A DNA stretch of 64,000 nucleotides. Source: Gammaproteobacteria bacterium UBA5078. GTDB lineage: Bacteria; Pseudomonadota; Gammaproteobacteria; Pseudomonadales; Pseudohongiellaceae. A program made the position numbers and the translations under genes. Shown here in pieces: positions 46,786-58,129 of this stretch. The stretch's first letter is position 1. Each line of letters opens with the position of its first letter. A model generated the notes under the pieces. It searched no databases. It was not told where the DNA came from and saw only the letters and a list, made by a program, of their open reading frames with translations. The stretch is from positions 108,638 to 172,637 of the forward strand of contig DIAM01000014.1 in assembly GCA_002416505.1 (NCBI GenBank). The letters run 5' to 3'.

Positions 46786-47439
46786 CTAGTGTCCTGGCTT
46801 GTCGCCCCAAATATGTTTATGCAGCTGCAATTGCATACGCACGTCAAGACGCTCGGCGAGAATCCACTCGGCCAGATCGCGATAACTTAGCTGCTCGAAG
46901 CTCGGGGAGAACAACACCTCTGACACACGTGAGCGCAGATCGAATTGCTCTGTCTTCGCTTTAGCCCATTCGAAATCGCGTCGATCGCAGATCACAAATT
47001 TGACTTGATCAATCGGTTTCAGGTGTTTGATATTCGATTCGAGATTGCGATCACATTCGCCCGAACCCGGCGTCTTCAGATCGAGAACCGTCACCACGCG
47101 CGGATCCACATTCGCGATAGACATGGCGCCACTGGTCTCCAGTGAGACCGTTTGCCCAGCATCGCATAGCTCTCGCATCAGCGTGAGAGACTCCGGCTGA
47201 GCCAGGGGCTCCCCTCCCGTCACTGTCACATAACGCGCACCATATGCCTTTACTTGCTCGAGAATATTTTCCATCGGCAGGACATCGCCTTTATGGAACG
47301 CATAGGCTGTATCGCAATAGACGCAACGCAGTGGACAACCGGTGAGACGCACGAAGACCGTGGGCAGACCCACCGTCGCAGTCTCCCCCTGTAGGGAGTA
47401 GAAAATTTCATTAATACGCAGTGAAGGCGAGGTGTCCAT
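46786..47439 (-). CDS. queE: 7-carboxy-7-deazaguanine synthase
   Basis: A 217-residue radical SAM enzyme that converts the QueD product into 7-carboxy-7-deazaguanine. The cluster motif is in [13 protein letters not shown] (C-x3-C-x2-C), preceded by the substrate-recognition [25 protein letters not shown] is the SAM-binding region. Full length. It lies between cpoB and queC, as in many gammaproteobacteria. Confidence 0.95.
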   Translation of the reverse strand: MDTSPSLRINEIFYSLQGETATVGLPTVFVRLTGCPLRCVYCDTAYAFHKGDVLPMENILEQVKAYGARYVTVTGGEPLAQPESLTLMRELCDAGQTVSLETSGAMSIANVDPRVVTVLDLKTPGSGECDRNLESNIKHLKPIDQVKFVICDRRDFEWAKAKTEQFDLRSRVSEVLFSPSFEQLSYRDLAEWILAERLDVRMQLQLHKHIWGDKPGH

Positions 47440-47513
47440 GAGGGCTCGGGGTATTGTGCCGAATCCGGCGGGTAGAATTAGTGCGGCACTTGAGAGCGCG
47501 TATAGACGCGATC

Positions 47514-48497
47514 CTAGTTCATTGCTCGCAAATAGATGTCTGCGAGATTAGCCGCAGAGGTATTCGGATAACGCGACTGCACCTGGCGCAACAACTGCTG
47601 AGCACGCGAGGCGTTACCCAGTTTGTCGTATACCGTGCCGAGTGAGTACATGGCATCGTCGACTTTACGGCCATCGGGGTATTGCGTCACGACGGTCTCG
47701 AAGGATTCACGCGCTTCGTTAAGCATAGCCAAATTGACATAGGCCTGCCCTTTCCAATAGTAGGCATTCGTCACGAAGCGTCCGTTCGGATAGAGGCTTA
47801 GGTATTGATCGAATTCCGTCACCGCGCGCTGATACTGCTCTTCCTGCAGCAGAGAATCCAAGGCCATCTGGTATTGCTGCTGCTCGGAGAGAACGGTTGG
47901 CTGCAGGGGCGCTATCGCGCTCTGCACCGTGTTTGCCGCTACTGTGGCGCCAGCGTTTGGAAACGCAGTCACTGGCATCGGAGTGCCACCGGCCTGGATT
48001 GGGGTATTACCGCTCGCGGCGTTAGGTACGGGAGCCTGTGTGGCGCTCGGCGTTCGTACCTGGGTGCCGGGCGCTGGGTTTTGAACCGATGCGCTTGCGC
48101 TAGGTGCAGGAGCAACTCCTGTACTTTGGGGAATCTGGGGTGATTGTGCCACGGGTGCTGTGGCCGTCGGCATCGCTGGAGATGCAGAGGATATCTGTGA
48201 CAATCGAGAATCGAGATCGGTATAACGTTCCATCGACTCGCGCTGTAGATTGCGCAACTCGTAGGCCTGCTCTTCCACTATTCCGCGCACCGTCTCAAGC
48301 TCTGAGCGAAGTTCACGAAACTGATCGAGCAACATAATCAAGGCATCGTTAGAGGAAGCACTGCCCGACTGCCCTCCCGCAGGAGTTTGGCCGGGCGTAA
48401 AAGGCTGGGCCTCAACGACTCCCGCAGCGCTCATAGCACCGGTGCTCAGCAAAGTCGCTGGCACGGCAATTAGTAACGCTGCAAGAGTGTGCTTCAT
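47514..48497 (-). CDS. cpoB: Tol-Pal system protein CpoB (YbgF)
   Basis: A 327-residue periplasmic protein with a signal peptide (cleavage near A-M-S-A-A), an N-terminal coiled coil (residues about 50-95), a long low-complexity proline/alanine linker (about 100-195), and three or so C-terminal TPR repeats (YQMALDSLLQEEQYQRAV and so on). CpoB coordinates peptidoglycan synthesis with outer-membrane constriction. The linker is longer than in E. coli. It follows pal by 12 bases. Confidence 0.92.
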   Translation of the reverse strand: MKHTLAALLIAVPATLLSTGAMSAAGVVEAQPFTPGQTPAGGQSGSASSNDALIMLLDQFRELRSELETVRGIVEEQAYELRNLQRESMERYTDLDSRLSQISSASPAMPTATAPVAQSPQIPQSTGVAPAPSASASVQNPAPGTQVRTPSATQAPVPNAASGNTPIQAGGTPMPVTAFPNAGATVAANTVQSAIAPLQPTVLSEQQQYQMALDSLLQEEQYQRAVTEFDQYLSLYPNGRFVTNAYYWKGQAYVNLAMLNEARESFETVVTQYPDGRKVDDAMYSLGTVYDKLGNASRAQQLLRQVQSRYPNTSAANLADIYLRAMN

Positions 48498-48509
48498 TTT
48501 CGTCGCGCC

Positions 48510-49034
48510 TTACTTGATTTCAACTCGACGGTTCAAACGGTATGCAGCTTCAGTTTGACCATTGTTCGCAGGACGCTCTTCACCGTAGCTGACCGTTTCG
48601 ATCTGCGACAGTGAAGCACCGTTCACGACTAGGTAGTCACGGATGCTGTTTGCACGACGCTCGCCCAACGCTAGGTTGTACTCGCGTGTACCGCGCTCAT
48701 CCGCATGACCTTCCAAACGGATGCGACGGCTGGTGTTTGAAGCCAGGTTACGACCGTGAATAGCTAATACATCGCGATCCGATGCCAGGAACTCTGACAC
48801 GTCGAAGTCGAAGTAAAATACGGTTGTATTCAACGCGGCAGCTTCCATGCGCTGCTGAGCTTCACGCTCACGAGCCAGACGCTCAGCTTCCGCACGGGCT
48901 GCAGCAGCAGTAGTCGCATCAATACCGGAAGTATCGGCTACAACTGGTGCTGCCATTTCTTCGTCGCCACTCGAACTACAGGCTGCAACACCCATAATTG
49001 ATATAGCAAGGATAGTTGTTCTGAAAAATTTCAT
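48510..49034 (-). CDS. pal: Peptidoglycan-associated lipoprotein Pal
   Basis: A 174-residue outer-membrane lipoprotein. The lipobox G-V-A-A-C is at about residues 15-19, followed by an alanine/glutamate linker and an OmpA-like peptidoglycan-binding domain (IRLEGHADERGTREYNLALG). It anchors the Tol system to the wall. The frame is open to 49082, but the ATG at 49034 gives a proper lipoprotein signal. Confidence 0.96.
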   Translation of the reverse strand: MKFFRTTILAISIMGVAACSSSGDEEMAAPVVADTSGIDATTAAAARAEAERLAREREAQQRMEAAALNTTVFYFDFDVSEFLASDRDVLAIHGRNLASNTSRRIRLEGHADERGTREYNLALGERRANSIRDYLVVNGASLSQIETVSYGEERPANNGQTEAAYRLNRRVEIK

Positions 49035-49100
49035 GCTGTGCGTACCCACTCTGCAAACCCTCCGATAGGCTGATGCTATCAAATTTTCAAGTTTAATAAC

Positions 49101-50408
49101 TTAATTTAAGAACGGCGACCATGATGGTTCCCGAACATCGCCCTGCGCGGATGGTAAACGGAACTTTACACGTCCGTCAATGGAAACGGCGTCTAGGATG
49201 CCTCTTCCACCAACCTTTGTGGCGAACATTATCATACTTCCGTTCGGTGCCACGCTGGGAGATTCGTCTAGTGAAGTGTCAGTAAGGGTGATGACCCGCT
49301 GTGTCTCAATATTGAAGATCGCTATGCTATAGCTATTATCTTCGCGGGTGTCACGTCTGACGTGGACAAGATTCTTGCCATCCGGCAAGAAACGTCCCTT
49401 CGAGCAATAAAAGCAATCGAAGGTCAACCGCTCGGGGAAGCCTCCGGTAATAGGGACTTGATAGATCTGTGGCTGCCCGGTGCGATCAGAGGTAAAGACC
49501 ACGGAGCGGCTGTCTTCAGTCCAGCTCGGTTCGGTCTCCGCACGGGGGTGATCCGTCAAGCGTGTTAACTGATTTGTCGTCAAATCCATAACATAAATAT
49601 CGGGGCTGCCGTCTTTGGACAGCACCATCGCCAATTTCGCGCCATCGGGCGACCATACTGGCGAGCTGTTGATGCCCGGGAAATCTGTAATCTGGCGGCG
49701 CTGGCCCGTCGCCATCTCCTGAATATAGATGCGCGGCAGATTAGTCTCGAAAGACAGATAGGCGACCTGGCTGCCATCTGGCGACCATGCCGGCGACATT
49801 AGCGGCTCCTGCGACTCCACCAAGACTTGCGAACGATGGCCGTCGTAGTCGGCTTTCTCGATACGATAGTAGGTGAGCTCCGGCGAAACGAACTGCGCGG
49901 ACACATAGAGAATCTCGGTAGAGAAGGCGCCACGCGTGCCGGTCACCTGCTGATAGACCACATTGCTAATCTCGTGCGCGATATCGCGCAACTGGCTAAC
50001 GCTGCCGGTAAGTACTTCACCGATCAACTTCTGCTCGCGCGCTACGTCGAAGAATTCGTATTGAACTTGCACCAGCTGACTGCCTGGCGAATGGGTAATC
50101 TTGCCGACCAGCAGATAGTCTTGGGCAAGGATACGCCAGTCACGGAAGAACACCTCTGCAGCCTCATCGGGCATGCTGAGCATATTGCCAGGTGGCAGGG
50201 CACGGAATTCGCCCACTTGCTGCAGATCGGCGGAGACCACCGCGCCGATATCTTCGGCTAGCGGGCTAGTGCCTTCCCATGAGAATGGCACAACGGCTAT
50301 AGGAATAGGATTATCGACACCTTGAGTAATCTCGATGTTCAATTCTGCTGCCATAGCCATTTTCGAAAAAATAAGCCCAAGCAAGAATATGTGTCGCATT
50401 GTTCGCAT
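49101..50408 (-). CDS. tolB: Tol-Pal translocation protein TolB
   Basis: A 435-residue periplasmic protein with a signal peptide, an N-terminal TolB domain (about residues 22-160) and a six-bladed beta-propeller with repeated SPDGSQVAYLS / SPDGAKLAMVL / TEDSRSVVFTSD motifs. It interacts with Pal and TolA. Its ATG overlaps the tolA stop codon by one base (TAATG), so the two are translationally coupled. Confidence 0.97.
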   Translation of the reverse strand: MRTMRHIFLLGLIFSKMAMAAELNIEITQGVDNPIPIAVVPFSWEGTSPLAEDIGAVVSADLQQVGEFRALPPGNMLSMPDEAAEVFFRDWRILAQDYLLVGKITHSPGSQLVQVQYEFFDVAREQKLIGEVLTGSVSQLRDIAHEISNVVYQQVTGTRGAFSTEILYVSAQFVSPELTYYRIEKADYDGHRSQVLVESQEPLMSPAWSPDGSQVAYLSFETNLPRIYIQEMATGQRRQITDFPGINSSPVWSPDGAKLAMVLSKDGSPDIYVMDLTTNQLTRLTDHPRAETEPSWTEDSRSVVFTSDRTGQPQIYQVPITGGFPERLTFDCFYCSKGRFLPDGKNLVHVRRDTREDNSYSIAIFNIETQRVITLTDTSLDESPSVAPNGSMIMFATKVGGRGILDAVSIDGRVKFRLPSAQGDVREPSWSPFLN

Positions 50409-51253
50409 TAGTTCAGCAAATCCTGTGGCCTAAACGTTAACAAAAAAGATCTAAAATTACGGTCGAACAATCGTGTCTCCATGCCCTGCAACTCGGTGAA
50501 GCGTCGTACCTTTAACACTGCGCTCTCTGCGGCGCGGTCGAAGGCGAAATCGCCACTGGACTGCACTATCGCCACATCTAACACATCACCTGTGGGCACC
50601 ATGGTGATGCGCAGCACCACCACCATACCATTTCTAGCACTCGGTGGGCGCGACCAATTCTGCTGAACTAGGTCGTGAATCACCGCGGAATACGCCATCA
50701 CGAATTCCGCATCTGTTCTGGCAGCCTCTCCAGCTGCAGCATCTTGCTGTGCCTGCAAGGCCTGCTGCTGGCGTAGCTGCTCCTGTCTTTGCGCCTCTTG
50801 CTGTGCGGCCACCTCTTGCTGGCGTTGCTGCTCCGCATCGCGCTTCTGCTGTTCTTCGCGCTGTTTCTGCTGCTCCGCCACCTGGCGCTGCTCGGCCTGG
50901 CGCTTCTCCTGCTCCTGACGCTGCTGTAGCTCTGCGCGTTGCTGCTGCGCTACCTGCTCCGCCTCGCGGCGCTGTTGTTCTTCGCGGCGCTGCGTCTCCG
51001 CGCGGGCCTGCTCCTGGCGACGCTGCTCTTCGCGGCGCTGATCCTGCACTCGCTGCGCTTGCTGCTGACGCTGCAGCTCCGCGTTCTGCGCCTGAGGGTT
51101 CTCGGCCACTAACAGAGCCTTCACCGCTGGCGGCCTAACAACATCGATCACCTCTGTATTCGCCAGCTGAAAATAAAACAGCGCGACGAAGATCAGCGCA
51201 TGCAAGAGCATGGCGAAGAAAACCGAAACTGGATACCCGTTAAAAACTGTCAC
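50408..51253 (-). CDS. tolA: Tol-Pal inner-membrane protein TolA
   Basis: A 281-residue protein: an N-terminal transmembrane segment (residues about 9-27), a helical domain rich in Gln, Arg and Glu (residues about 55-180, where E. coli TolA is Ala/Lys-rich), and a C-terminal globular domain (DLVQQNWSRPPSARNGMVVV). It transmits force from TolQR to the outer membrane. TolB follows with overlapping stop and start codons. Confidence 0.95.
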   Translation of the reverse strand: MTVFNGYPVSVFFAMLLHALIFVALFYFQLANTEVIDVVRPPAVKALLVAENPQAQNAELQRQQQAQRVQDQRREEQRRQEQARAETQRREEQQRREAEQVAQQQRAELQQRQEQEKRQAEQRQVAEQQKQREEQQKRDAEQQRQQEVAAQQEAQRQEQLRQQQALQAQQDAAAGEAARTDAEFVMAYSAVIHDLVQQNWSRPPSARNGMVVVLRITMVPTGDVLDVAIVQSSGDFAFDRAAESAVLKVRRFTELQGMETRLFDRNFRSFLLTFRPQDLLN

Positions 51254-51264
51254 AGCGCAATTTT

Positions 51265-51699
51265 CTATTCCAATGGTTTCGTGATCAAATTGGGACTGGC
51301 CACACCTGCCGCTTGCAGCACCGTCATCAAACTGATGAACGAGCTGTAACTGCTCTCGCCGTCGCCTTCTACGAACACTTGTATCTGTGGATTAGCGGCA
51401 ACAATCTTGCTGACCTGGTCTCCCACCATTTCAAGTGCCACCGGCACCTGTTCTTCTTCCTGCGTGCTGCCTAGACTGATAAAAAACTCTTCGTCGGCAG
51501 TGATCGAGATCACCAATGTCTCGGCGTTCTCATCGACGTCTAGGGGCTCAGAATTCGCCTCTGGCAAATCGACCTTCAGACCCTGCTCCAACAATGGTGC
51601 CGTCACCATGAATACGATCAACAGTACCAGCATGACATCGATGTAGGGGACTACATTGATCTCGGCCATCGGCCTGCGGCGCTTCTTCACAATTTCCAT
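51265..51699 (-). CDS. tolR: Tol-Pal inner-membrane protein TolR
   Basis: A 144-residue ExbD/TolR-type protein: one transmembrane segment (about residues 16-37) with the conserved aspartate in [16 protein letters not shown], which takes part in proton flow with TolQ, and a periplasmic domain. It lies in order between tolQ and tolA. Confidence 0.96.
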   Translation of the reverse strand: MEIVKKRRRPMAEINVVPYIDVMLVLLIVFMVTAPLLEQGLKVDLPEANSEPLDVDENAETLVISITADEEFFISLGSTQEEEQVPVALEMVGDQVSKIVAANPQIQVFVEGDGESSYSSFISLMTVLQAAGVASPNLITKPLE

Positions 51700-51738
51700 G
51701 CTGTCTCACACACCTAATAAAGACCTGAATTAAGCGGC

Positions 51739-52434
51739 TTACTTACTCGGGCTGCTATATAACTGCCTATGCAGAATGCTCGAGAACTCTTCGGTAAACG
51801 TGCCGTAGTTGCCAGTAATCGAATCAACCCGCGATGAATAGCGGTTATAGGCCACTACAGCAGGGATTGCCGCGAACAAACCCATCGCCGTTGCAATCAA
51901 TGCCTCCGCAATACCGGGCGCTACCACCTGCAGACTCGCCTGGCTCTGGCTGGCCAGAGAGATGAAGGAGTTCATGATCCCGATCACCGTACCAAACAAA
52001 CCGATATAGGGTGTGACAGAGCCCACGGTCGCCAAAAATGTTAGGTTCTTCTCAAGCTTCTCTTCTTCGCGAGAGTAAGCCACTCGCATCGCGCGCTGGG
52101 CGCCGCCCATGACCACTTCTGAGTCGAGGCCGCCTTGCTGGCGCAAACGCATAAATTCTTTAAAGCCGGCGCGGAAGATATTCTCCATGCCACCGGTGGG
52201 CTTATTGTCTTTCTGCTGCGTGCTGCCTTCGCGGAACAACTGGCTCAGATCCATGCCAGACCAGAAGCGCTTCTCGAAGCTCAACATACCCTTGTCTGCC
52301 GCAGTCAACACCATCCAGCGCTGTATGATCATTACCCAGGAAGTCACCGAGGCGGCCATCAGAATTAGCATGACCAATTGCACGGCAAGGGTCGCTTCCG
52401 CGATCAATACCCATACGTTTAATGACTCACCCAC
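51739..52434 (-). CDS. tolQ: Tol-Pal inner-membrane protein TolQ
   Basis: A 231-residue MotA/TolQ/ExbB-type proton channel with three transmembrane segments; SVTPYIGLFGTVIGIMNSF and GIAEALIATAMGLFAAIPAV are the conserved helices. The start is GTG at 52434 with GAGGAT seven bases before it. It opens the tol operon; ybgC, which often precedes it, is absent. Confidence 0.96.
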   Translation of the reverse strand: MGESLNVWVLIAEATLAVQLVMLILMAASVTSWVMIIQRWMVLTAADKGMLSFEKRFWSGMDLSQLFREGSTQQKDNKPTGGMENIFRAGFKEFMRLRQQGGLDSEVVMGGAQRAMRVAYSREEEKLEKNLTFLATVGSVTPYIGLFGTVIGIMNSFISLASQSQASLQVVAPGIAEALIATAMGLFAAIPAVVAYNRYSSRVDSITGNYGTFTEEFSSILHRQLYSSPSK

Positions 52435-52469
52435 TACACGATCCTCTTGACTGACGAAAAACTGGCGGC

Positions 52470-52475
52470 ATTATA
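52470..52475 (-). promoter_or_regulatory. Likely -10 element of the tol operon
   Basis: A perfect TATAAT on the minus strand lies 35 bases before the tolQ start codon. A good -35 is not seen at 16-18 bases (TTGTGT is 22 bases away). The remaining 200 bases to ruvB hold no gene. Confidence 0.45.
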
Positions 52476-52663
52476 AGGTATGTTTCGCACTTCTCATACA
52501 CAATCCGGTGTTTTATAAAGAGTTTTTCCTCAATTCGGACACCGTTCACACACGCAGGCATTTAACACACGTAATCTAACTTTCAACCGCTGCAATGCTG
52601 ACGGACTCCTGATGAATTGTGGCACAAAAAAGACAGCCTTAAAAAGACTAAATTTCAATGAAA

Positions 52664-53691
<1,028 letters not shown>

Positions 53692-53695
<4 letters not shown>

Positions 53696-54315
53696 GATTG
53701 CGCCATGCTTCGCAGTGCCTGCCTAATGAGCTCATCACTACGTGAAATTTCGGGGTCGGCCTTTAGAGCCTTAGCAATGATACGCGTGGCCTCCGCAGGT
53801 TTATAGCCCAGCGCCACCAATGCCGTCTCGGCCTCTTGCGAGAGTTGCCTCTCCGTAGGCAATTGCTCTTGGCCGCCACCACCGAATTCCGGAGTATCGA
53901 TGTCCTCGCCCCACTCGCCAAGCCGATCCTTCATCTCGACGATCAGGCGCTCCGCAGTCTTACGGCCAATGCCTGGCATCCGCGTGAGCCCGGCAATATC
54001 GTTCACGCGCACCGTCTTCACGAATTCGTCCACCGCCATGCCCGAGAGTATGGCCAGGGCCATCTTAGGCCCCACTCCACTGACTTTAATCAGACTGCGG
54101 AACATGCGTCGCTCTTGCAGAGAATAGAAGCCATAGAGCAACTGAGCGTCCTCACGCACGACCATATGGGTATGCAGCACCACATTCTGCCCGAGCGCTG
54201 GCAATTGATAGATGCTGCTCATCGGCACTTGCAACTCATAGCAGACGCCGCGCACATCCACGAGGATGTCGGGAGCCTGCTTCTCGGCAAGTACGCCTAT
54301 TAGTCTACCAATCAC
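53692..54315 (-). CDS. ruvA: Holliday junction DNA helicase RuvA
   Basis: A 207-residue protein: an N-terminal OB fold ([20 protein letters not shown]), helix-hairpin-helix motifs in [14 protein letters not shown] and [14 protein letters not shown], and a C-terminal domain that contacts RuvB ([16 protein letters not shown]). It binds the four-way junction. It lies 11 bases downstream of ruvC, and its end overlaps ruvB. Confidence 0.97.
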
Positions 54316-54326
54316 CTAGTCTTCTC

Positions 54327-54848
54327 CTAATGCTGAAGCCTGCTCTTTCGAAAGGAACGTGCACCCGCCACCTTTATAAGGCTGGCCTTGGTATTGGCGT
54401 GACATATTGCAATCGCAAGCGCATCGGCCGCATCGGCCTGCACCTCGCCGGTGACGCCCAGTAGCACTTTAATCATATGTTGCACCTGAGTCTTGTCCGC
54501 ATTGCCATTGCCGACGAGCGCCTGCTTGACCTTGCGCGGCGAATACTCGGCCACAGGAAGATCGTGATGAAGACAGGCCACCATGGCACTGCCTCGGGCC
54601 TGCCCGAGTTTCAATGCCGAGGACACACTCTTGCCGAGAAACACCTCTTCTATCGCACTCTCCTGGGGACTGAACTCTTCGATGATTTGGCAGACGCTGT
54701 CGAATATTTTCTTCAGGCGCTGAGGGTGATCGACGTTCGGCAGATGAATTGAGCCACAGGTGACATACTCTAGGCGATTGCCGACGGCATTGACGATGCC
54801 ATAGCCGGTGACTCGCGAGCCAGGATCGATCCCCAATATCAAGGCCAT
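54327..54848 (-). CDS. ruvC: Crossover junction endodeoxyribonuclease RuvC
   Basis: A 173-residue resolvase, the usual RuvC length. Catalytic acidic residues are visible in LGIDPGSRVTGYG, AIEEVFLG and DAADALAIA. AGGAA stands eight bases before the ATG at 54848; the frame opens slightly upstream at 54869. It is the first gene of ruvCAB, with yebC upstream. Confidence 0.97.
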   Translation of the reverse strand: MALILGIDPGSRVTGYGIVNAVGNRLEYVTCGSIHLPNVDHPQRLKKIFDSVCQIIEEFSPQESAIEEVFLGKSVSSALKLGQARGSAMVACLHHDLPVAEYSPRKVKQALVGNGNADKTQVQHMIKVLLGVTGEVQADAADALAIAICHANTKASLIKVAGARSFRKSRLQH

Positions 54849-54940
54849 AAGCCGATTCCTAGTGTGCACTATTGAGACGACGCAATCGTCATCTAGTGTT
54901 CTACTTCAGCCCTAAGCCTTGGAGCTGGCAGCTCTAGGGC

Positions 54941-55684
54941 CTAGAGTTGCTGCATTACAGCTTCAGAAATATTCGCGTTGCTATAAACATTCTGCACGTC
55001 GTCCAAGTCTTCGAGATGGTCGACGAGCTTGAGCAATACCTCGGCGTCCTCGAGCTCTAGCTCCGCCTCGGTAGAGGCCACCATGCTTACCTCGGACGAT
55101 TCGATCTCCAGGCCCGCCTTGAGCAGCGCGTCCTTCACCGCACCGAATTGCTCCGGAGTCGTAATGACCTCGAGACTGCCATCGCCGTGCGCGAGCATAT
55201 CGTCCGCACCCGCCTCCAATGCCGTCTCAAACAGCTTCTCTTCGTCGCTGCCTGCGCCGAAGACGATCGAGCCCTTCTTCTCGAACAGATAGGCGACAGA
55301 ACCGCTGGTGCCGAGATTGCCCCCAAACTTGGAGAAGCCATGGCGTACTTCGGCGACCGTGCGATTCTTGTTGTCGGTCAGGGTTTCGATCAGGATGGCA
55401 ACACCACCCGGGCCGTAACCTTCGTAAACCAACTCTTCGAGATCATCGTTGTCTGCCGTACCCGCACCACGGGCAATCGCCCGCTCAACGGTGTCGCGAG
55501 TCATATTAGCGCCAAGTGCCTTATCTACCGCGGCACGCAGGCGCGGATTGTCGGCGACATGTTCGCCGCCTAACTTGGCGGCGACTGTCAGCTCTCGAAT
55601 CAGCTTAGTAAACACCTTGGCGCGCTTGGCGTCCTGACCGGCCTTGCGGTGTTTGATATTGGCCCATTTACTGTGCCCAGCCAT
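54941..55684 (-). CDS. yebC: YebC/PmpR-family protein
   Basis: A 247-residue protein starting with the signature [14 protein letters not shown]. YebC-family members were annotated as transcription regulators; some are reported to help ribosomes through proline stretches. It sits between aspS and ruvC, its usual place. A compound stem-loop (54908-54943, inner GAGCT-GGC-AGCTC) spans the gap to ruvC, without a T-run. Confidence 0.95.
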   Translation of the reverse strand: MAGHSKWANIKHRKAGQDAKRAKVFTKLIRELTVAAKLGGEHVADNPRLRAAVDKALGANMTRDTVERAIARGAGTADNDDLEELVYEGYGPGGVAILIETLTDNKNRTVAEVRHGFSKFGGNLGTSGSVAYLFEKKGSIVFGAGSDEEKLFETALEAGADDMLAHGDGSLEVITTPEQFGAVKDALLKAGLEIESSEVSMVASTEAELELEDAEVLLKLVDHLEDLDDVQNVYSNANISEAVMQQL

Positions 55685-55699
55685 TAGAACCTCGCCCGC

Positions 55700-57469
55700 T
55701 TACTCTGCTTTAGGCTGACGAATCTGAATATTCAGTTCGCGCAACTGCTTCGCAGATACCAAGCCCGGTGCGTCGGTCAGAGGACATGCCGCCGACTGGG
55801 TCTTAGGGAATGCGATCACTTCACGGATAGAGCTTGCGCCGGTCATCAGCATGATCAGTCGATCTAGGCCGAAGGCCAAGCCGCCGTGAGGAGGACAGCC
55901 GTACGAGAGCGCAGAGAGCAGGAAGCCAAACTTCTCTTCCGCCTCTTCCTCTTCGATGCCGAGGATGCGGAACACCGACTGTTGCATCGATGGCTGGTTT
56001 ATCCTGATCGAACCGCCGCCTAGCTCGGTGCCATTGAGCACCATGTCATAGGCGCGCGAAAGCGCATTAGCTGGGTCGCTCTTGAGCTCTTCGACACTGC
56101 AAGAAGGCGCCGTAAACGGGTGGTGAATAGCGGTTAGGCCGCCATCGCTGGTCTCCTCGAACATCGGGAAGTCGACTACCCATAATGGTGCCCACTCGCC
56201 CTTCACCATACCCATGTCCGCCCCCACTTTGAGGCGTAGCGCCCCGATGGACTCGTTCACGATCTTGGTCTTGTCGGCCCCGAAGAAAATCAGGTCACCA
56301 GTCTCTGCGTTCAGGCGCGCCAAGACGTCTTTCACGACATCCTCTGGCATGAATTTCAAGATAGGAGACTGCAGGCCTTCTGTGCCGGCTGCGAGATCGT
56401 TGATCTTGATCCATGCGAGGCCCTTGGCGCCGTAGATAGAGATAAACTTAGTATAGTCGTCGATCTCTTTGCGGCTTAGGCGCACGCCGCCGGGCACGCG
56501 CAATGCCACTACTCGCGAGCCAGGGTCGTTAGCCGGGCCATTGAACACCTTGAAATCCACGCTCTTCATGAGGTCGGCGATATCCACCAACTCCATGTCG
56601 ATGCGCAGGTCCGGCTTGTCCGAGCCAAAGCGACGCATCGCGTCGGCGAAGGTCATACTTGGGAACTCGCCAAGGTCCACATCGAGGTGTTTCTGGAACA
56701 CCTGTCTAATCATTGTCTCGGCGATCTGCATGATCTGCTCTTCATTCATGAACGATGTTTCAATATCGATCTGAGTGAATTCTGGTTGACGATCGGCACG
56801 CAAATCTTCGTCGCGGAAACACTTCGCGATCTGATAATAGCGGTCCATGCCGGCGGCCATTAGGATCTGCTTAAATAGCTGTGGCGACTGCGGCAGAGCG
56901 AAGAAACGGCCCTGATGCGTGCGGCTAGGCACGAGATAGTCCCGTGCGCCCTCGGGTGTCGCCTTGGTCAGCAGTGGCGTCTCGATATCGAGGAAACCGT
57001 TGTCATCTAAGTAGTTGCGAATAGAGTTAGAGACCTTGGAGCGAAAGCGCAGGCGCTCCGCCATCTCCGGGCGACGCAGGTCGATATAGCGGTAGCGAAG
57101 GCGGACGTCCTCGCCGACGTCGGCATGCTCGTCCAGCTGGAAGGGAGGCGTCTTCGCCGCGTTAAGCACTTCCACCTGCTTGCCCAATACTTCGATACGG
57201 CCAGTGCCCATCACCTCATTGGCGGTGCCTTCGGGGCGCAGACGGACTATTCCGGTGATCTTGAGAACGAACTCATTGCGAACGGTCTCGGCGACGGCGA
57301 AGCTCTCCTTGGTATCGGGATCGATCACAATCTGCGCGATGCCCTCGAGGTCTCGCAAGTCTATGAAGATGACCCCGCCATGGTCGCGGCGTCGATGTGC
57401 CCATCCGCACAGGACCACTTCCTGACCTACGTGTTTCTCGTTTAGTTCTCCGCAATAATGGCTGCGCAT
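55700..57469 (-). CDS. aspS: Aspartyl-tRNA synthetase
   Basis: A 589-residue bacterial-type class II synthetase for tRNA-Asp. The N-terminal OB fold ([23 protein letters not shown]), motif 2 ([18 protein letters not shown]), the bacterial insertion (GAD) domain and motif 3 ([15 protein letters not shown]) are all present. Whether it also charges tRNA-Asn is not judged here. It opens the aspS-yebC-ruvCAB series; tRNA-Asp is at 21797-21873. Confidence 0.97.
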   Translation of the reverse strand: MRSHYCGELNEKHVGQEVVLCGWAHRRRDHGGVIFIDLRDLEGIAQIVIDPDTKESFAVAETVRNEFVLKITGIVRLRPEGTANEVMGTGRIEVLGKQVEVLNAAKTPPFQLDEHADVGEDVRLRYRYIDLRRPEMAERLRFRSKVSNSIRNYLDDNGFLDIETPLLTKATPEGARDYLVPSRTHQGRFFALPQSPQLFKQILMAAGMDRYYQIAKCFRDEDLRADRQPEFTQIDIETSFMNEEQIMQIAETMIRQVFQKHLDVDLGEFPSMTFADAMRRFGSDKPDLRIDMELVDIADLMKSVDFKVFNGPANDPGSRVVALRVPGGVRLSRKEIDDYTKFISIYGAKGLAWIKINDLAAGTEGLQSPILKFMPEDVVKDVLARLNAETGDLIFFGADKTKIVNESIGALRLKVGADMGMVKGEWAPLWVVDFPMFEETSDGGLTAIHHPFTAPSCSVEELKSDPANALSRAYDMVLNGTELGGGSIRINQPSMQQSVFRILGIEEEEAEEKFGFLLSALSYGCPPHGGLAFGLDRLIMLMTGASSIREVIAFPKTQSAACPLTDAPGLVSAKQLRELNIQIRQPKAE

Positions 57470-57538
57470 AGCGTTATCCTGTAAATATTCTTTAGTAGAT
57501 GTCTTTCGCTCTTCAAACTCGCCTAAACGGCAGGCTGG

Positions 57539-57823
57539 CTAAGCGCTGGGTGTAGTGGCTGCCGGTGGCGCCTTGGATTCCTTCTCTGCCTTCGGTGCAG
57601 TGGTCTGTGCCGGGGCTTCTTGCGCCCCATGGCGTTTCGCACCGGTCTTGAAATCGGTCTCATACCAGCCGCCGCCCTTTAGACGAAAACTGCTTGCGGA
57701 GACTAATTTTGTCAAGCCTTGCTGGTGGCAATTAGGGCACTCACGAAGTGGCGCGTCGCTGATCTTCTGCAACGCTTCCAGCCGATTACCACAGTCTTTA
57801 CACTGATACTCGTAAATTGGCAT
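57539..57823 (-). CDS. FmdB-family zinc-ribbon protein
   Basis: A 94-residue small protein starting with the FmdB signature MPIYEYQCKDCG, with a second cysteine pair in ECPNCHQQG, so it probably binds one zinc. A serine-rich stretch VSASSFRLKGGGWYETDFK follows, then an alanine/lysine/proline tail. Function unknown. The frame is open to 57883, but 57823 is the family start. It is upstream of aspS, as in other gammaproteobacteria. Confidence 0.92.
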   Translation of the reverse strand: MPIYEYQCKDCGNRLEALQKISDAPLRECPNCHQQGLTKLVSASSFRLKGGGWYETDFKTGAKRHGAQEAPAQTTAPKAEKESKAPPAATTPSA

Positions 57824-58073
57824 AGCCGCCCTAACCCTCTGAAAATGAATTTGTCTAGCAAACACCGAGCTGGAGGCATACATTATGCATTCGGCCTAGC
57901 CCCTACAGGGCATCCAATCCAGCTCTTCCGAAAACCGGGCATTATACCTCACCTCGAAATCAACTGGCATCCCTATCGGAGCGATTCGCGCACTATAATT
58001 TACGGTATTTGCGCAATAATAGGGCGAAGCGAATTTAGCCTTGATCTCAATCACAAAAGTTGTAGATTAGTGC

Positions 58074-58102
58074 TTGCGGCTAATAGGCAAAAGCTTTATA
58101 AA
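58074..58102 (+). promoter_or_regulatory. Promoter of the HU-like gene
   Basis: TTGCGG (58074-58079) and TATAAA (58097-58102) are separated by 17 bases, a good sigma-70 arrangement. The predicted start near 58109 leaves a leader of about 115 bases before the HU-like gene. Confidence 0.65.
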
Positions 58103-58129
58103 TAGAGCCCCACAAAGGCGTAAGGAAAT

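Noticed and set aside
50644..51138. 164-codon proline/alanine-rich plus-strand frame
   Set aside because: Antisense to the repetitive helical domain of tolA.
54870..54940. LexA box upstream of ruvC
   Set aside because: No CTGT-N8-ACAG palindrome is present in the yebC-ruvC gap.
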